Shown one piece after another: positions 17,289 to 26,042 of a stretch of DNA of 64,000 nucleotides (position 1 is the stretch's first letter; the number at the start of each line of letters is the position of its first letter). The translations under genes were made by a program, and so were the position numbers. The stretch is from Aestuariibaculum sediminum (GTDB lineage Bacteria; Bacteroidota; Bacteroidia; Flavobacteriales; Flavobacteriaceae). The notes beneath the pieces were generated by a model that made no database searches, was not told the origin of the DNA, and was given only the letters and a program-made list of their open reading frames with translations. The DNA lies in contig NZ_JACVXB010000001.1 in the NCBI RefSeq assembly GCF_014596945.1, positions 556,314 through 620,313 of the forward strand, in the 5' to 3' direction.

Positions 17289-18013
17289 ACCATCTCCATT
17301 GGAATTTTGACCACCTTAAAAAAGATCCAGAAAAGCAATTCTTTTTACTTACAGGCCTTTGGTTTTTCTTTGTAACATTAGCTGGTTTTGCAGATAGTTT
17401 TTATCTAAAAACCAGTATAACACCAAATCCAGGGTTCCTTATAGTACATGGTATAACTTTTTCTATCTGGGTGATACTCTTTTTGGTTCAATGCGTGCTT
17501 ATATCTTCAAAGAATATAATATGGCATATGCGATTAGGGAAATTTGGGGTGATATTACTATTTCTTGTTTTTGTTACCGGTTTCCACACTATAATCAACA
17601 GTGCACATGTTAGGAGTCATGAAGTTAAAGAAGGAACACTAATGCAAATATTACTTGGTGTTTCTATAGCGCTAATTGCAATTTATAACCGGAAAAAGCC
17701 CTATATCCATAAACGCATAATGGTATTGGCGATGGTTTTTTTGACCGTGGCTGCAGTACAGCGGTTAGCGCGGACGTTTTGGAATTTCGAAGATAACTTT
17801 TGGTTAATTAACGTACTATACATCGTACCATTATTGGCAATGACTGTATTTGACCAGTTCTATTTTAAAAAATTTAAATTCCTTAGTTTATTGATTTTGA
17901 TCTATTGGCTTACGGACCATTTTTTATTAACAAGAGTATACACCCATTTCTTTGACTCCTATACCGGAAAAAGAATAATCGAAATGTTACAACATATTTT
18001 TCTGGTGCTCTAA
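17273..18013 (+). CDS. Multi-pass membrane protein of unknown function
   Basis: A 246-residue protein with about seven hydrophobic segments (near 25-45, 58-78, 88-108, 122-140, 148-165, 178-195 and 202-220). Signature-like stretches are VHGITFSIWVILFLVQCVLI and IIWHMRLGKFG, a histidine pattern I recall from a widespread family of uncharacterised bacterial membrane proteins. The histidines (HG, WHMRLG, FHT, IHKR) could bind haem or metal, but that is inference. The start overlaps the preceding NTF2-like gene by 16 bases, suggesting a functional pair. Confidence 0.75.
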   Translation: MEKKINHLHWNFDHLKKDPEKQFFLLTGLWFFFVTLAGFADSFYLKTSITPNPGFLIVHGITFSIWVILFLVQCVLISSKNIIWHMRLGKFGVILLFLVFVTGFHTIINSAHVRSHEVKEGTLMQILLGVSIALIAIYNRKKPYIHKRIMVLAMVFLTVAAVQRLARTFWNFEDNFWLINVLYIVPLLAMTVFDQFYFKKFKFLSLLILIYWLTDHFLLTRVYTHFFDSYTGKRIIEMLQHIFLVL

Positions 18014-18340
18014 AAAATATATTTAATCGTTCAATCCACTTAGTACTTAGAATTAATAATAAGCGGTCAAACAAGTGTTTAGACAAAAAAATTAAAATCA
18101 GTCTTATTTATAAGTATTAACTTACTCAATTGAAAGCCATGTTGAATTCTCATTAAAATAAAAAGTTTAAGAACAACAAGATAATGAGCTTTCTAAGCTG
18201 GATTCCTACTTCCAAAATTTCTTATATTTTTCATCAAAAATCACAATAGGTTTCCCTGAAATGTAACTATAATCAAAAAATTGTACTTTATAGCAAAATT
18301 TAGTTTGCTCATATGCGTTATTCGCGAAATTAAAATTCAA
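18014..18340. other. Intergenic region before the glycosidase gene
   Basis: An AT-rich stretch of 327 bases. I see no open frame of substance, no RNA gene, no strong hairpin and no perfect TAnnTTTG element; TACTTTAT near 18280 is a weak partial match. Confidence 0.4.
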
Positions 18341-19723
18341 ATGAAAAGTACATCAATAATCTTAACATCTCTTTTAATATTCGGTTGTAATTTTTCAAAC
18401 AACCAATGGAAAATTGAAACCCAAGAAGAGTGGAAGTCTGGAGCATATAGGTATACAGATCTCGAGATTACAGAAGGCTTTATCAAACCAAAACATGATT
18501 CTGCTTACTTTTCAAGTAAAGTAAAACGTTTTAAAACAAAGCGTAAATTACAGTCCATAACATTAAAGCAAACAACGCAATGGAATAACTGGCAAGCAAT
18601 TCCTAAGGTTACACCTAAAATGGCTGAAGACGCCCCTGTTTTTATTCCGATATCAGAAGGTAATTATTGGTTTCTGGCCAGATATAAAGGAAATGACTCT
18701 ACGGGGTATCACTCATGGCATAGTAAGGACATGAAGCATTGGAAACATTTTGGCCCAGTTTCAAATATTACAAACAAATGGGTGACTTCAGCAGAACATG
18801 TGAATGGCAAATTCTATATCTATTTTGACAAACCGAATGATGAAGACCCTCACCTTATAATAGATGAGAACCTTACCGACGGCAAACAAGGCAAGGAAAT
18901 AGGTCTAGTATTTAAAGACCCGTCTCATGGTTCGGATATGGCTATTTTCAGAGATGAGGATAATATCTTTCATCTCATATATGAAGATTGGAGTCCAATA
19001 AATCCGCGTGAAAATTCATGGGACTCTCCATTAGCAGGCCATGCTGATAGCCCAGATGGCATAAATGGTTTTTTACCGCACGAATATCCACCTCCAATAG
19101 ACAAACGTACTAAACCGACAGGAAAAATTAAGAATTATGAACCGCACCCAAACCAATTAGTCCACGGGAGAGATTCAACCCCGTATACTTATGAAGTCCA
19201 TGAAGGGCCTCAAGATGCATTTGGCGATTACAGCGTGATAAAAGTTGGAAAGCAATACTTTATATTCTGTGATTACGATTCGCATGATGAAACAAAATCG
19301 ATGCGTGTTGGAAGATGGCGAAGTGACGATATTAATAAAACATTTGTTTGGGATGGCGAAATTGGCGAGGGCTTTCATCCAGACCCCACTGTAGGTTTTG
19401 CAGAGGGAAAATTTTATCTTTTGGTGCAAAGAAATAATTTTGATTTTATAAGTGATGGTCCTTGGGTTGATGGTATTCAAATTAGAGTAGGGACAGACAC
19501 CGACAATGATGGTCATATTAACAACTGGACGAAATTCAAAACTATTAAGGAATCTTACTCACAAAAACCAGGCTATGTTAAAGTGGTAGAAACATATCCC
19601 GCAACACTCAATTTTCCTGAATTAGAGGCAGGTTATGCGTTTAAATTTGAAATCCGGTTCAATCAAAAAAATAATATTTTTCCAACATTAGATTCTTTTG
19701 AAGCAAAATTTACGGAATACTAA
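18341..19723 (+). CDS. Putative glycoside hydrolase lipoprotein (five-bladed propeller type)
   Basis: I start at the ATG at 18341 (460 residues), which gives a lipoprotein signal MKSTSIILTSLLIFGC with C16 lipidated. The body has repeated W/F-rich blade segments typical of GH43/GH32/GH117-like propellers: EDAPVFIPISEGNYWFLARY, HSWHSKDMKHWKHFG, SDMAIFRDEDNIFHLIYED and HPDPTVGFAEGKFYLLVQR. Candidate acid residues lie in these blades but I cannot assign the catalytic pair. A DTDNDGHINNW segment looks like a calcium-binding loop. It stands alone, without SusC/SusD genes. Family number and substrate are undetermined. Confidence 0.65.
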   Translation: MKSTSIILTSLLIFGCNFSNNQWKIETQEEWKSGAYRYTDLEITEGFIKPKHDSAYFSSKVKRFKTKRKLQSITLKQTTQWNNWQAIPKVTPKMAEDAPVFIPISEGNYWFLARYKGNDSTGYHSWHSKDMKHWKHFGPVSNITNKWVTSAEHVNGKFYIYFDKPNDEDPHLIIDENLTDGKQGKEIGLVFKDPSHGSDMAIFRDEDNIFHLIYEDWSPINPRENSWDSPLAGHADSPDGINGFLPHEYPPPIDKRTKPTGKIKNYEPHPNQLVHGRDSTPYTYEVHEGPQDAFGDYSVIKVGKQYFIFCDYDSHDETKSMRVGRWRSDDINKTFVWDGEIGEGFHPDPTVGFAEGKFYLLVQRNNFDFISDGPWVDGIQIRVGTDTDNDGHINNWTKFKTIKESYSQKPGYVKVVETYPATLNFPELEAGYAFKFEIRFNQKNNIFPTLDSFEAKFTEY

Positions 19724-19972
19724 AAAAGAATAAACTTATTTAAATACTTGAGTCCTACAAGAAATGACATTTAACAAATGTAGACCTTTTTAAAATTAAA
19801 AAATAATTGGATTTTAGTTTTAAGCCTCATGCAAAAGTAAATTTCATGCTTACCTATAGCCCTTTTAGTTTATCATAATGAAAACGTTTTGCATAAGATT
19901 TTAAACAACAAAGAGATGATACTTGGCTCTGTAACAATTTTGCCTTTAATTCGTTTTATCTTAAACTTTAGT

Positions 19973-21358
19973 ATGAAAAGACTCAATTTTATAATCATTT
20001 TAATACTTACATTTATTACCCAAAATGTAAAAGGACAAGAAGACATTAAGCGATTTGGGCAGAATCAAATTCATGAGGACTTAGACTATTTATATAACGC
20101 TCTCATTGACGCGCATTACAATATTTATGCCTATGTGAATAAAGAGGACTTCCAAAATAATTATAAAAACGTAAAAAAATCTATCGTAAAAGATTCCTTA
20201 ACCCTGTTGGAAGCTACCAACTTATTTCAAAAAGTAACATCAGCCGCAAATAATGGTCATACAGAAATAGATTTCCCTGGGGCATCTTATGGCAAATATG
20301 CTTACAGCGGAGGCACAATATTTCCTTTGGAAATTGCTTTTGAAAATAATAAAAGTTTAGTCCGTAAAAACTTTTCAAGCAACCCAAATATAGAAATTGG
20401 CACCGAATTAGTTAGCATTAACGGTATTTCTATAAACGATATTCTTACTAAAATTTACCCACAAATCTCTGCCGAAAGAACTTATTTTAAAAATGCGAAA
20501 ATTGAAATGTTATCGTTTCCAAGATTATACTGGCAGGTATTTGGAAGACAAGATATGTTTGAAGTTGAAGTTCTTTTGAACGGAAAATTAACAAAGTACA
20601 ACCTATCGTCGGTTCATTTAATTGAAGCATATGAAATGAAAAGGACTGAGATTATAAATGCGCATATGAAATTAAAATTTTATGAAAATGCTGCGTATTT
20701 AAATCCGGGGAACTTTTCTGGTAACGAACAAAAATATCAACAATTTATTGACTCTTCATTTGCTGTGATTAACAAAAGAGGTAGTGATAACCTCATCATT
20801 GATTTTAGAAATAATGGTGGTGGTGATAATTCCTTTAGCGATTATTTAGTTTCTTACATTGCCGACAAGCCTTTTAAATGGACCTCTCATTTCACGATAA
20901 AAAGCAGTAAATTTTTAAAAGAACACACTAGAAAATTTAGTGATACTACGGCACCCTATTTTAAAAATATCTTAAACCATAAAGACGGAGAAATTTACGA
21001 ACCTGAATTAGATGATTATCAACCTCAAGAACACTCAAGACGATTTTCGGGAAACGTATATGTTTTGGTTAACCGACAATCTCATTCGCAATCGACCGTT
21101 GCAGCTGCCCAAATACAAGACTATGGCTTTGGCACCATAGTAGGCGAAGAAACAGGAGAATACCCCTCGCTTTATGCATCGCAATTTCAATACAAGCTAC
21201 CAAATACTGGCATTCCAGTGAAAGTTTCTAAAGGTTATATTACAAGAATTAATGGAAGTAAGAAAGAAGAAGGTGTTATTCCAGATATTTTTATAAAAGA
21301 CCATTTATTAGACGAAGATGATGAGATATTAAATGGATTACTAAACAAATTGAATTAA
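19973..21358 (+). CDS. S41 family peptidase, secreted
   Basis: I start at the ATG at 19973 (461 residues), giving a signal peptide MKRLNFIIILILTFITQN followed by VKGQ; an in-frame TTG at 19889 would bury it. The C-terminal half carries the S41/tail-specific protease fold: DNLIIDFRNNGGGDNSFSDY and YVLVNRQSHSQSTVAAAQIQ with candidate nucleophile S374, then IVGEETGEYPSLY. The lysine that follows GE-T-G in CtpA-type enzymes is not seen here, so it would belong to a divergent S41 group. Residues about 130-180 may be a degenerate PDZ domain. Substrate unknown. Confidence 0.82.
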   Translation: MKRLNFIIILILTFITQNVKGQEDIKRFGQNQIHEDLDYLYNALIDAHYNIYAYVNKEDFQNNYKNVKKSIVKDSLTLLEATNLFQKVTSAANNGHTEIDFPGASYGKYAYSGGTIFPLEIAFENNKSLVRKNFSSNPNIEIGTELVSINGISINDILTKIYPQISAERTYFKNAKIEMLSFPRLYWQVFGRQDMFEVEVLLNGKLTKYNLSSVHLIEAYEMKRTEIINAHMKLKFYENAAYLNPGNFSGNEQKYQQFIDSSFAVINKRGSDNLIIDFRNNGGGDNSFSDYLVSYIADKPFKWTSHFTIKSSKFLKEHTRKFSDTTAPYFKNILNHKDGEIYEPELDDYQPQEHSRRFSGNVYVLVNRQSHSQSTVAAAQIQDYGFGTIVGEETGEYPSLYASQFQYKLPNTGIPVKVSKGYITRINGSKKEEGVIPDIFIKDHLLDEDDEILNGLLNKLN

Positions 21359-21432
21359 TTAATGATACTAGTTATGTATTTCTTCAAATTTCTTATTTAA
21401 AAAATTTCGATTTAAAACAGTTATCATACTTA

Positions 21433-23673
21433 TTATTTCCTTTTAAACCTTCGCTCTTTTGTCTTGTTTCCAAACAAACGCTTAAAAAAACCATCGCGTT
21501 TTTCAGGTTCGCAATCAAGGTCTTCGAGTACAGCATCGGAAGGCGTTTGAAACTGCGCTTTGGTTATCGAATTAAATTGCGAATCGGCATTTAGCTTTTG
21601 ATAAAACTTAGCAAAAATTGGCAGGGCCGAATTTGCCCCCTGTCCTATTCCTGTAGTTTTAAACCCGATACTGTGGTTATCGTTACCCACCCAAGTAACA
21701 GTTACCAATTTAGGAGTAATACCCACAAACCAGCCATCTTTATTGTTTTGAGTAGTTCCTGTTTTTCCAGCAATATCATTTTTTAAATTATAACTAGAAC
21801 GCAAACGGGTAGCCGTACCACTATTAACCGTAGATTGCATGATTTGCAACATCACTTCGCGCGTGTAATCACTATAAGCTTGTTCTTCCTTAATTTCTGG
21901 TTTAAACGCCACAATAACGTCACCGTTTTTATCGGTTATTTTTGTTATGGCAAAAGGTCTTACAGGTCTGCTATCATTTACATAACTAGCATAAGCCCCA
22001 GTTAGTTCTCTTAAATTTATTTCTGCTACACCTAATGCTAATGATGGCTCTTCAGGCAGTTTCTTTTCAATACCCATTTTTTCAGCCTGTGCAATTACCT
22101 TTTCAATACCCACTTTATTTAGTACTTTAACCGCAATGGTGTTCACCGACTGACTTAATGCTGTTTCCAGATTGTAATTTAAATGCGCATCGTTTTCCTC
22201 CTTACCTGAATTGGTTGGTGTCCAATCATCAAAATCGGTATATGTTACTGCCGATAAAGAAAAATAGGTGCAGGGTTTCATTCCATCTTCAATAGCTGCG
22301 GTGTAAACAAATGGTTTAAAAGTAGATCCCACCTGACGTTCACTTTGCGACACATGGTCGTATTTAAAAAATCGATAATCAATCCCACCTATATAGGTTC
22401 TAACAGCGCCTGTTTGCGGGTCTATAGCCAGCATTCCGGTATTTAACAATTTCAAACTGTGTTTTAAACTATCAATGGTAGAAACATTTTCTACAGTATC
22501 ACCTGTCCATTGAAACAATTCTGTTTTCCGCTTTATGGCCAGCGAATCAAGAATTTGCTTTTCGCTTAAACCCTGGTTTTTATAACGCTTATATGCCGGT
22601 AGCGATTTAATAGCTTTATTTACTATTTTCTTATCATGCCAAGGCGCATATTTGCCATACGATTGTTCATGAACGCGCTGTAAAGAACTCAAGTGTTCTT
22701 TCATTGAAGCTTCGGCTAAGGCCTGCATAGAAGAATCTAAAGTGGTATGTACAACTAAACCATCACGATACAAATCGTATGTTTCACCACTGCTTTTTTT
22801 AAGAGAATCCAGTATTTTTTTAAGTTCTTTACGAACAGATTCTCTAAAATAAGGTGCCAAACCAATATCATGATTAAAAGACTTGTAGTTTAAAACCAAA
22901 GCTTCAGCACTTAAAGAATCTGCTTCTGCTTCGGTTAAATAATCATATTTGTGCATTTGTTGGAGTACAACATCTCGTCTTGATTGGGTGCGTTCCAAAT
23001 GTAATCTGGGATTGTAATAACTGGTAGCCTTAAGAGTTCCTATAAGCGCAGCTGCTTCAGAATAATTCAAATCTTTAGCAGGTTTATTAAAAAACTTACG
23101 TGACGCACTCTCTATTCCAAACGTATTATCGGGAAAGGGTACCGTATTAAAATACAGGGTGAGAATATTGTTTTTAGAATATATATCCTCAATCCGTTTC
23201 GCTATGATAGATTCTTTAAATTTATTAATAAGCATACTGAATAGGACATAGTCCTTCCTGCCGAATAAATTTTTAGCCAATTGTAAAGTAATAGTACTAC
23301 CACCTCCTGCAGATTTATCGCCGAGAATAATGTTTTTAATAAACACACGAAGTAAACTTACATTATCTACACCGTCATGCTTATAAAAGCGAACATCTTC
23401 CGTAGCCACAAGGGCATCAATAAGGTGTTGCGGCAAATCATGAAATTCTAGGGGTTGCCTGTCATAAATGTAAAATTTCCCTATTAGCTTACCGTCTTTG
23501 TCTAGTAACTGTGTGGCCTCGGCTTGACTAATAGAACTTAATTCGGCACGGCTTGGTAATTTACCAAAAACACCTAAAAAAACGCTTACATAAACTATGG
23601 CAAAAAAACCAACAACCGCAAAACCTACTATTATTGCCCACCGTATCCACTTTCGCTTTAATAGTAATTTCAT
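21433..23673 (-). CDS. Penicillin-binding protein 1A (bifunctional)
   Basis: Builds peptidoglycan by glycan polymerisation and peptide cross-linking at the inner membrane. The 746-residue protein has a signal anchor at about 12-34. The GT51 glycosyltransferase domain has catalytic E92 in ATEDVRFYKHDGVD and GGGSTITLQLAKNLF at 123-137. The transpeptidase has all three motifs: S450-x-x-K453 (GSTFKPF), S509-V-N511 and K637-T-G639. The C-terminal tail is very basic. It is 38 bases downstream of hflX on the same strand. The symbol varies (mrcA/pbpC/ponA), so it is left blank. Confidence 0.95.
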   Translation of the reverse strand: MKLLLKRKWIRWAIIVGFAVVGFFAIVYVSVFLGVFGKLPSRAELSSISQAEATQLLDKDGKLIGKFYIYDRQPLEFHDLPQHLIDALVATEDVRFYKHDGVDNVSLLRVFIKNIILGDKSAGGGSTITLQLAKNLFGRKDYVLFSMLINKFKESIIAKRIEDIYSKNNILTLYFNTVPFPDNTFGIESASRKFFNKPAKDLNYSEAAALIGTLKATSYYNPRLHLERTQSRRDVVLQQMHKYDYLTEAEADSLSAEALVLNYKSFNHDIGLAPYFRESVRKELKKILDSLKKSSGETYDLYRDGLVVHTTLDSSMQALAEASMKEHLSSLQRVHEQSYGKYAPWHDKKIVNKAIKSLPAYKRYKNQGLSEKQILDSLAIKRKTELFQWTGDTVENVSTIDSLKHSLKLLNTGMLAIDPQTGAVRTYIGGIDYRFFKYDHVSQSERQVGSTFKPFVYTAAIEDGMKPCTYFSLSAVTYTDFDDWTPTNSGKEENDAHLNYNLETALSQSVNTIAVKVLNKVGIEKVIAQAEKMGIEKKLPEEPSLALGVAEINLRELTGAYASYVNDSRPVRPFAITKITDKNGDVIVAFKPEIKEEQAYSDYTREVMLQIMQSTVNSGTATRLRSSYNLKNDIAGKTGTTQNNKDGWFVGITPKLVTVTWVGNDNHSIGFKTTGIGQGANSALPIFAKFYQKLNADSQFNSITKAQFQTPSDAVLEDLDCEPEKRDGFFKRLFGNKTKERRFKRK

Positions 23674-23711
23674 TAATCTTTTTTTGGAGATTTCCTGAAA
23701 ATCCGTTTTTA

Positions 23712-24929
23712 CTATTCCATTAAGTCATCGTAATCCGGATAAAGGAAGTTATTATAAGGAAAACGTGTAATATGAATTTTTCGTACTTCGTTATAAACTC
23801 GCTTTCTGAAATCTTCTAAATTCTCTTTATTTATAGCAGAAATAAACAAGGCATTTTCTCCTATTTTACCCATCCAGGTCTTTTTCCACTCCTCCAGAGA
23901 ATAGTGTTTTTTAGTGCGTTCTATATCGAATTCATCATCGCTTTCAAATGGCTCTGGCTTATAGGCATCAATTTTATTAAAAACCATAATGGTGGGCTTA
24001 TTGACACTATCTATTTCACCTAATATTTTATTTACCGACTCAATATGTTCTTCAAAATTAGGATGCGAAATATCTACCACATGTAACAATAAATCGGCCT
24101 CTCGAACCTCATCCAGTGTACTTTTAAAACTCTCTACCAACTGTGTTGGTAATTTTCTAATAAACCCTACAGTATCACTTAATAAAAAGGGTAAATTTTG
24201 AATTACCACTTTTCTTACTGTGGTATCCAGAGTAGCAAACAATTTATTTTCGGCAAAGACCTCACTTTTACTAATAACATTCATTAGTGTGGATTTCCCC
24301 ACATTCGTATATCCAACTAGGGCTACGCGCACCATTGCGCCACGATTACCGCGCTGCACCGACATTTGCTTATCGATGGTTTTAATACGTGCTTTTAAAA
24401 GCGCAATTTTATCGCGTACTATCCGTCTATCCGTTTCAATCTCGGTTTCACCTGGACCACGCATACCAATACCCCCTTTTTGACGCTCAAGGTGTGTCCA
24501 CATACCACGTAATCTTGGTAGTAAATATTCACATTGTGCCAACTCTACCTGCGTACGCGCATAACTGGTTTGTGCTCGCTGCGCAAAAATATCAAGGATT
24601 AAATTAGTTCTGTCTAAAACTTTACAGTTTAGTATTTTACTAATGTTGCGTTCTTGGGCTGCCGACAATTCATCATCAAAAATAGCCGTTCCTATGTCAT
24701 TTTCTTCAATAAAATCTCGTACATCATTCATCTTACCAGTTCCAATAAACGTCTTTGGATTAGGCATATCCATTTTTTGAGTAAAACGCCCTACTACTTC
24801 TCCCCCAGCAGTGTAAGTTAAAAACTCAAGCTCATCTAAATATTCTTTAGACCTTGTTTCATCTTGGTCTTTGGTTACAATACCAATTAATACAGCTTTC
24901 TCTAAGTTTATATCTTTCTTTTCTAACAT
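23712..24929 (-). CDS. hflX: GTPase HflX
   Basis: A ribosome-associated GTPase that splits stalled or heat-damaged 70S ribosomes. The 405-residue protein has the HflX N-terminal domain (TYTAGGEVVGRFTQKMDMPN, KTFIGTGKM, then AIFDDELSAAQERNISKI), the glycine-rich linker QKGGIGMRGPGETEIETDRR, and a G domain with GYTNVGKST at about 205-213, LSDTVGFI and FNKID. A perfect TAACTTTG promoter element lies just upstream. Co-directional with the PBP1A gene. Confidence 0.95.
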   Translation of the reverse strand: MLEKKDINLEKAVLIGIVTKDQDETRSKEYLDELEFLTYTAGGEVVGRFTQKMDMPNPKTFIGTGKMNDVRDFIEENDIGTAIFDDELSAAQERNISKILNCKVLDRTNLILDIFAQRAQTSYARTQVELAQCEYLLPRLRGMWTHLERQKGGIGMRGPGETEIETDRRIVRDKIALLKARIKTIDKQMSVQRGNRGAMVRVALVGYTNVGKSTLMNVISKSEVFAENKLFATLDTTVRKVVIQNLPFLLSDTVGFIRKLPTQLVESFKSTLDEVREADLLLHVVDISHPNFEEHIESVNKILGEIDSVNKPTIMVFNKIDAYKPEPFESDDEFDIERTKKHYSLEEWKKTWMGKIGENALFISAINKENLEDFRKRVYNEVRKIHITRFPYNNFLYPDYDDLME

Positions 24930-24945
24930 ACTTATAAATAATATG

Positions 24946-24953
24946 CAAAGTTA
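24946..24953 (-). promoter_or_regulatory. Putative -7 element of hflX
   Basis: On the minus strand TAACTTTG matches TAnnTTTG, 16 bases before the hflX ATG. No TTTG is found at the usual 19-21-base spacing upstream, so the -33 half is unsupported. The implied leader is very short. Confidence 0.5.
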
Positions 24954-25007
24954 CATAATTGCAACCATTTTAATTTTTATATTTTTAAACCAAAATAAAC
25001 CTATTCT

Positions 25008-25976
25008 ATGACGAATTTTGATGATGCTGAAGTGAGACCCGAATTGCATACCACTGCATTTTACAATCTTGAAAATTTGTTTGATATCTACGAGAATAAG
25101 CATACCAACGACAACGATTTTTTGCCCATTTCTAAAAAAAAATGGACGCCTAAACGTTACGAAAACAAACTTAGAAAATTAAGTTATGCCATATCTAAAA
25201 TTGGCAGGGTTGAAACCGGTAAACCACCGGCTCTAATTGGCTTGGCAGAAGTTGAAAATACCGTAACTGTTAAAGATTTAATTAATTATAATCATCTTAA
25301 AAATTACAATTACGACTTTGTACATTTCGATTCGCCCGACGAACGGGGCATTGATGTGGCTTTAGTTTATAACCAGGATATTTTTGAAGTTACGCATTCG
25401 GAGACTTTTAATATTGCTTTATTTGATGATGACGGTACTCCAGATTACACACGTGATATTCTACTAGTTTCGGGTAAGTTAGATAAGGTTCCAGTTCATG
25501 TATTAGTAAATCACTGGTCCTCGAGGCGAGAAGGTCAAAGAGAAACAGAAGCCAAACGTATGGCTGCATCAAATCGCGCTGGAGAGATAATAGAGAAGTT
25601 AAGACAGAAAACGCCTGAGGCGAAAATTATTATAATGGGCGATTTTAATGACGACCCTTCGAGCAATAGTATAAAATCGCTTGTTAATGAATACAATTTA
25701 TACAACCCCATGGAAACTCTACGTTCTTTTAGTCGCGGTACAACCTACCATAAGAGACAGTGGAATCTTTTTGATCAAATTTTAGTTTCAACTAATTTTT
25801 TTGAAAACACACCCGATAGCTTAGAGTTTGAAACGGCCAATATTTTCGATGCCGATTTTTTAAAGCAGTTTAGTGGTAAATTTAAAGGCACTCCCTTTCG
25901 AACTTATGTTGGAAAAAAATATCATGGCGGTTACAGCGATCATTTTCCAGTTTATGCGATTTTTAAAAAGAATTGA
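25008..25976 (+). CDS. Endonuclease/exonuclease/phosphatase family enzyme, no signal peptide
   Basis: A 322-residue EEP-fold metal-dependent phosphodiesterase. The active-site set is complete: N20 and E22 in FYNLENLFD, E81/E83 in GLAEVENT, N168-H169 in VNHWSS, D212 and N214 in MGDFNDD, and S310-D311-H312 in GGYSDHFPV. No signal peptide is present, and an in-frame stop four codons before the ATG rules out a longer form. It is a paralogue of the signal-bearing enzyme at 30833, sharing most motif blocks. Its substrate could be nucleic acid, a phospholipid head group or another phosphodiester. Confidence 0.88.
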   Translation: MTNFDDAEVRPELHTTAFYNLENLFDIYENKHTNDNDFLPISKKKWTPKRYENKLRKLSYAISKIGRVETGKPPALIGLAEVENTVTVKDLINYNHLKNYNYDFVHFDSPDERGIDVALVYNQDIFEVTHSETFNIALFDDDGTPDYTRDILLVSGKLDKVPVHVLVNHWSSRREGQRETEAKRMAASNRAGEIIEKLRQKTPEAKIIIMGDFNDDPSSNSIKSLVNEYNLYNPMETLRSFSRGTTYHKRQWNLFDQILVSTNFFENTPDSLEFETANIFDADFLKQFSGKFKGTPFRTYVGKKYHGGYSDHFPVYAIFKKN

Positions 25977-26042
25977 TCTATGTGAACAGAAATAATTCAA
26001 AAGAAGTTATATCATTAGTTCTAGTAAAGATGAACGAAATAA

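Noticed and set aside
18014-18340. Searched for an integration site or transposase remnant next to the accessory genes
   Set aside because: No inverted terminal repeats, direct duplications, tRNA end or recombinase fragment could be seen.
19175-19516. Minus-strand open frame of 113 codons opposite the glycosidase gene
   Set aside because: The plus-strand frame shows clear propeller motifs throughout this stretch; the antisense peptide has no recognisable features.
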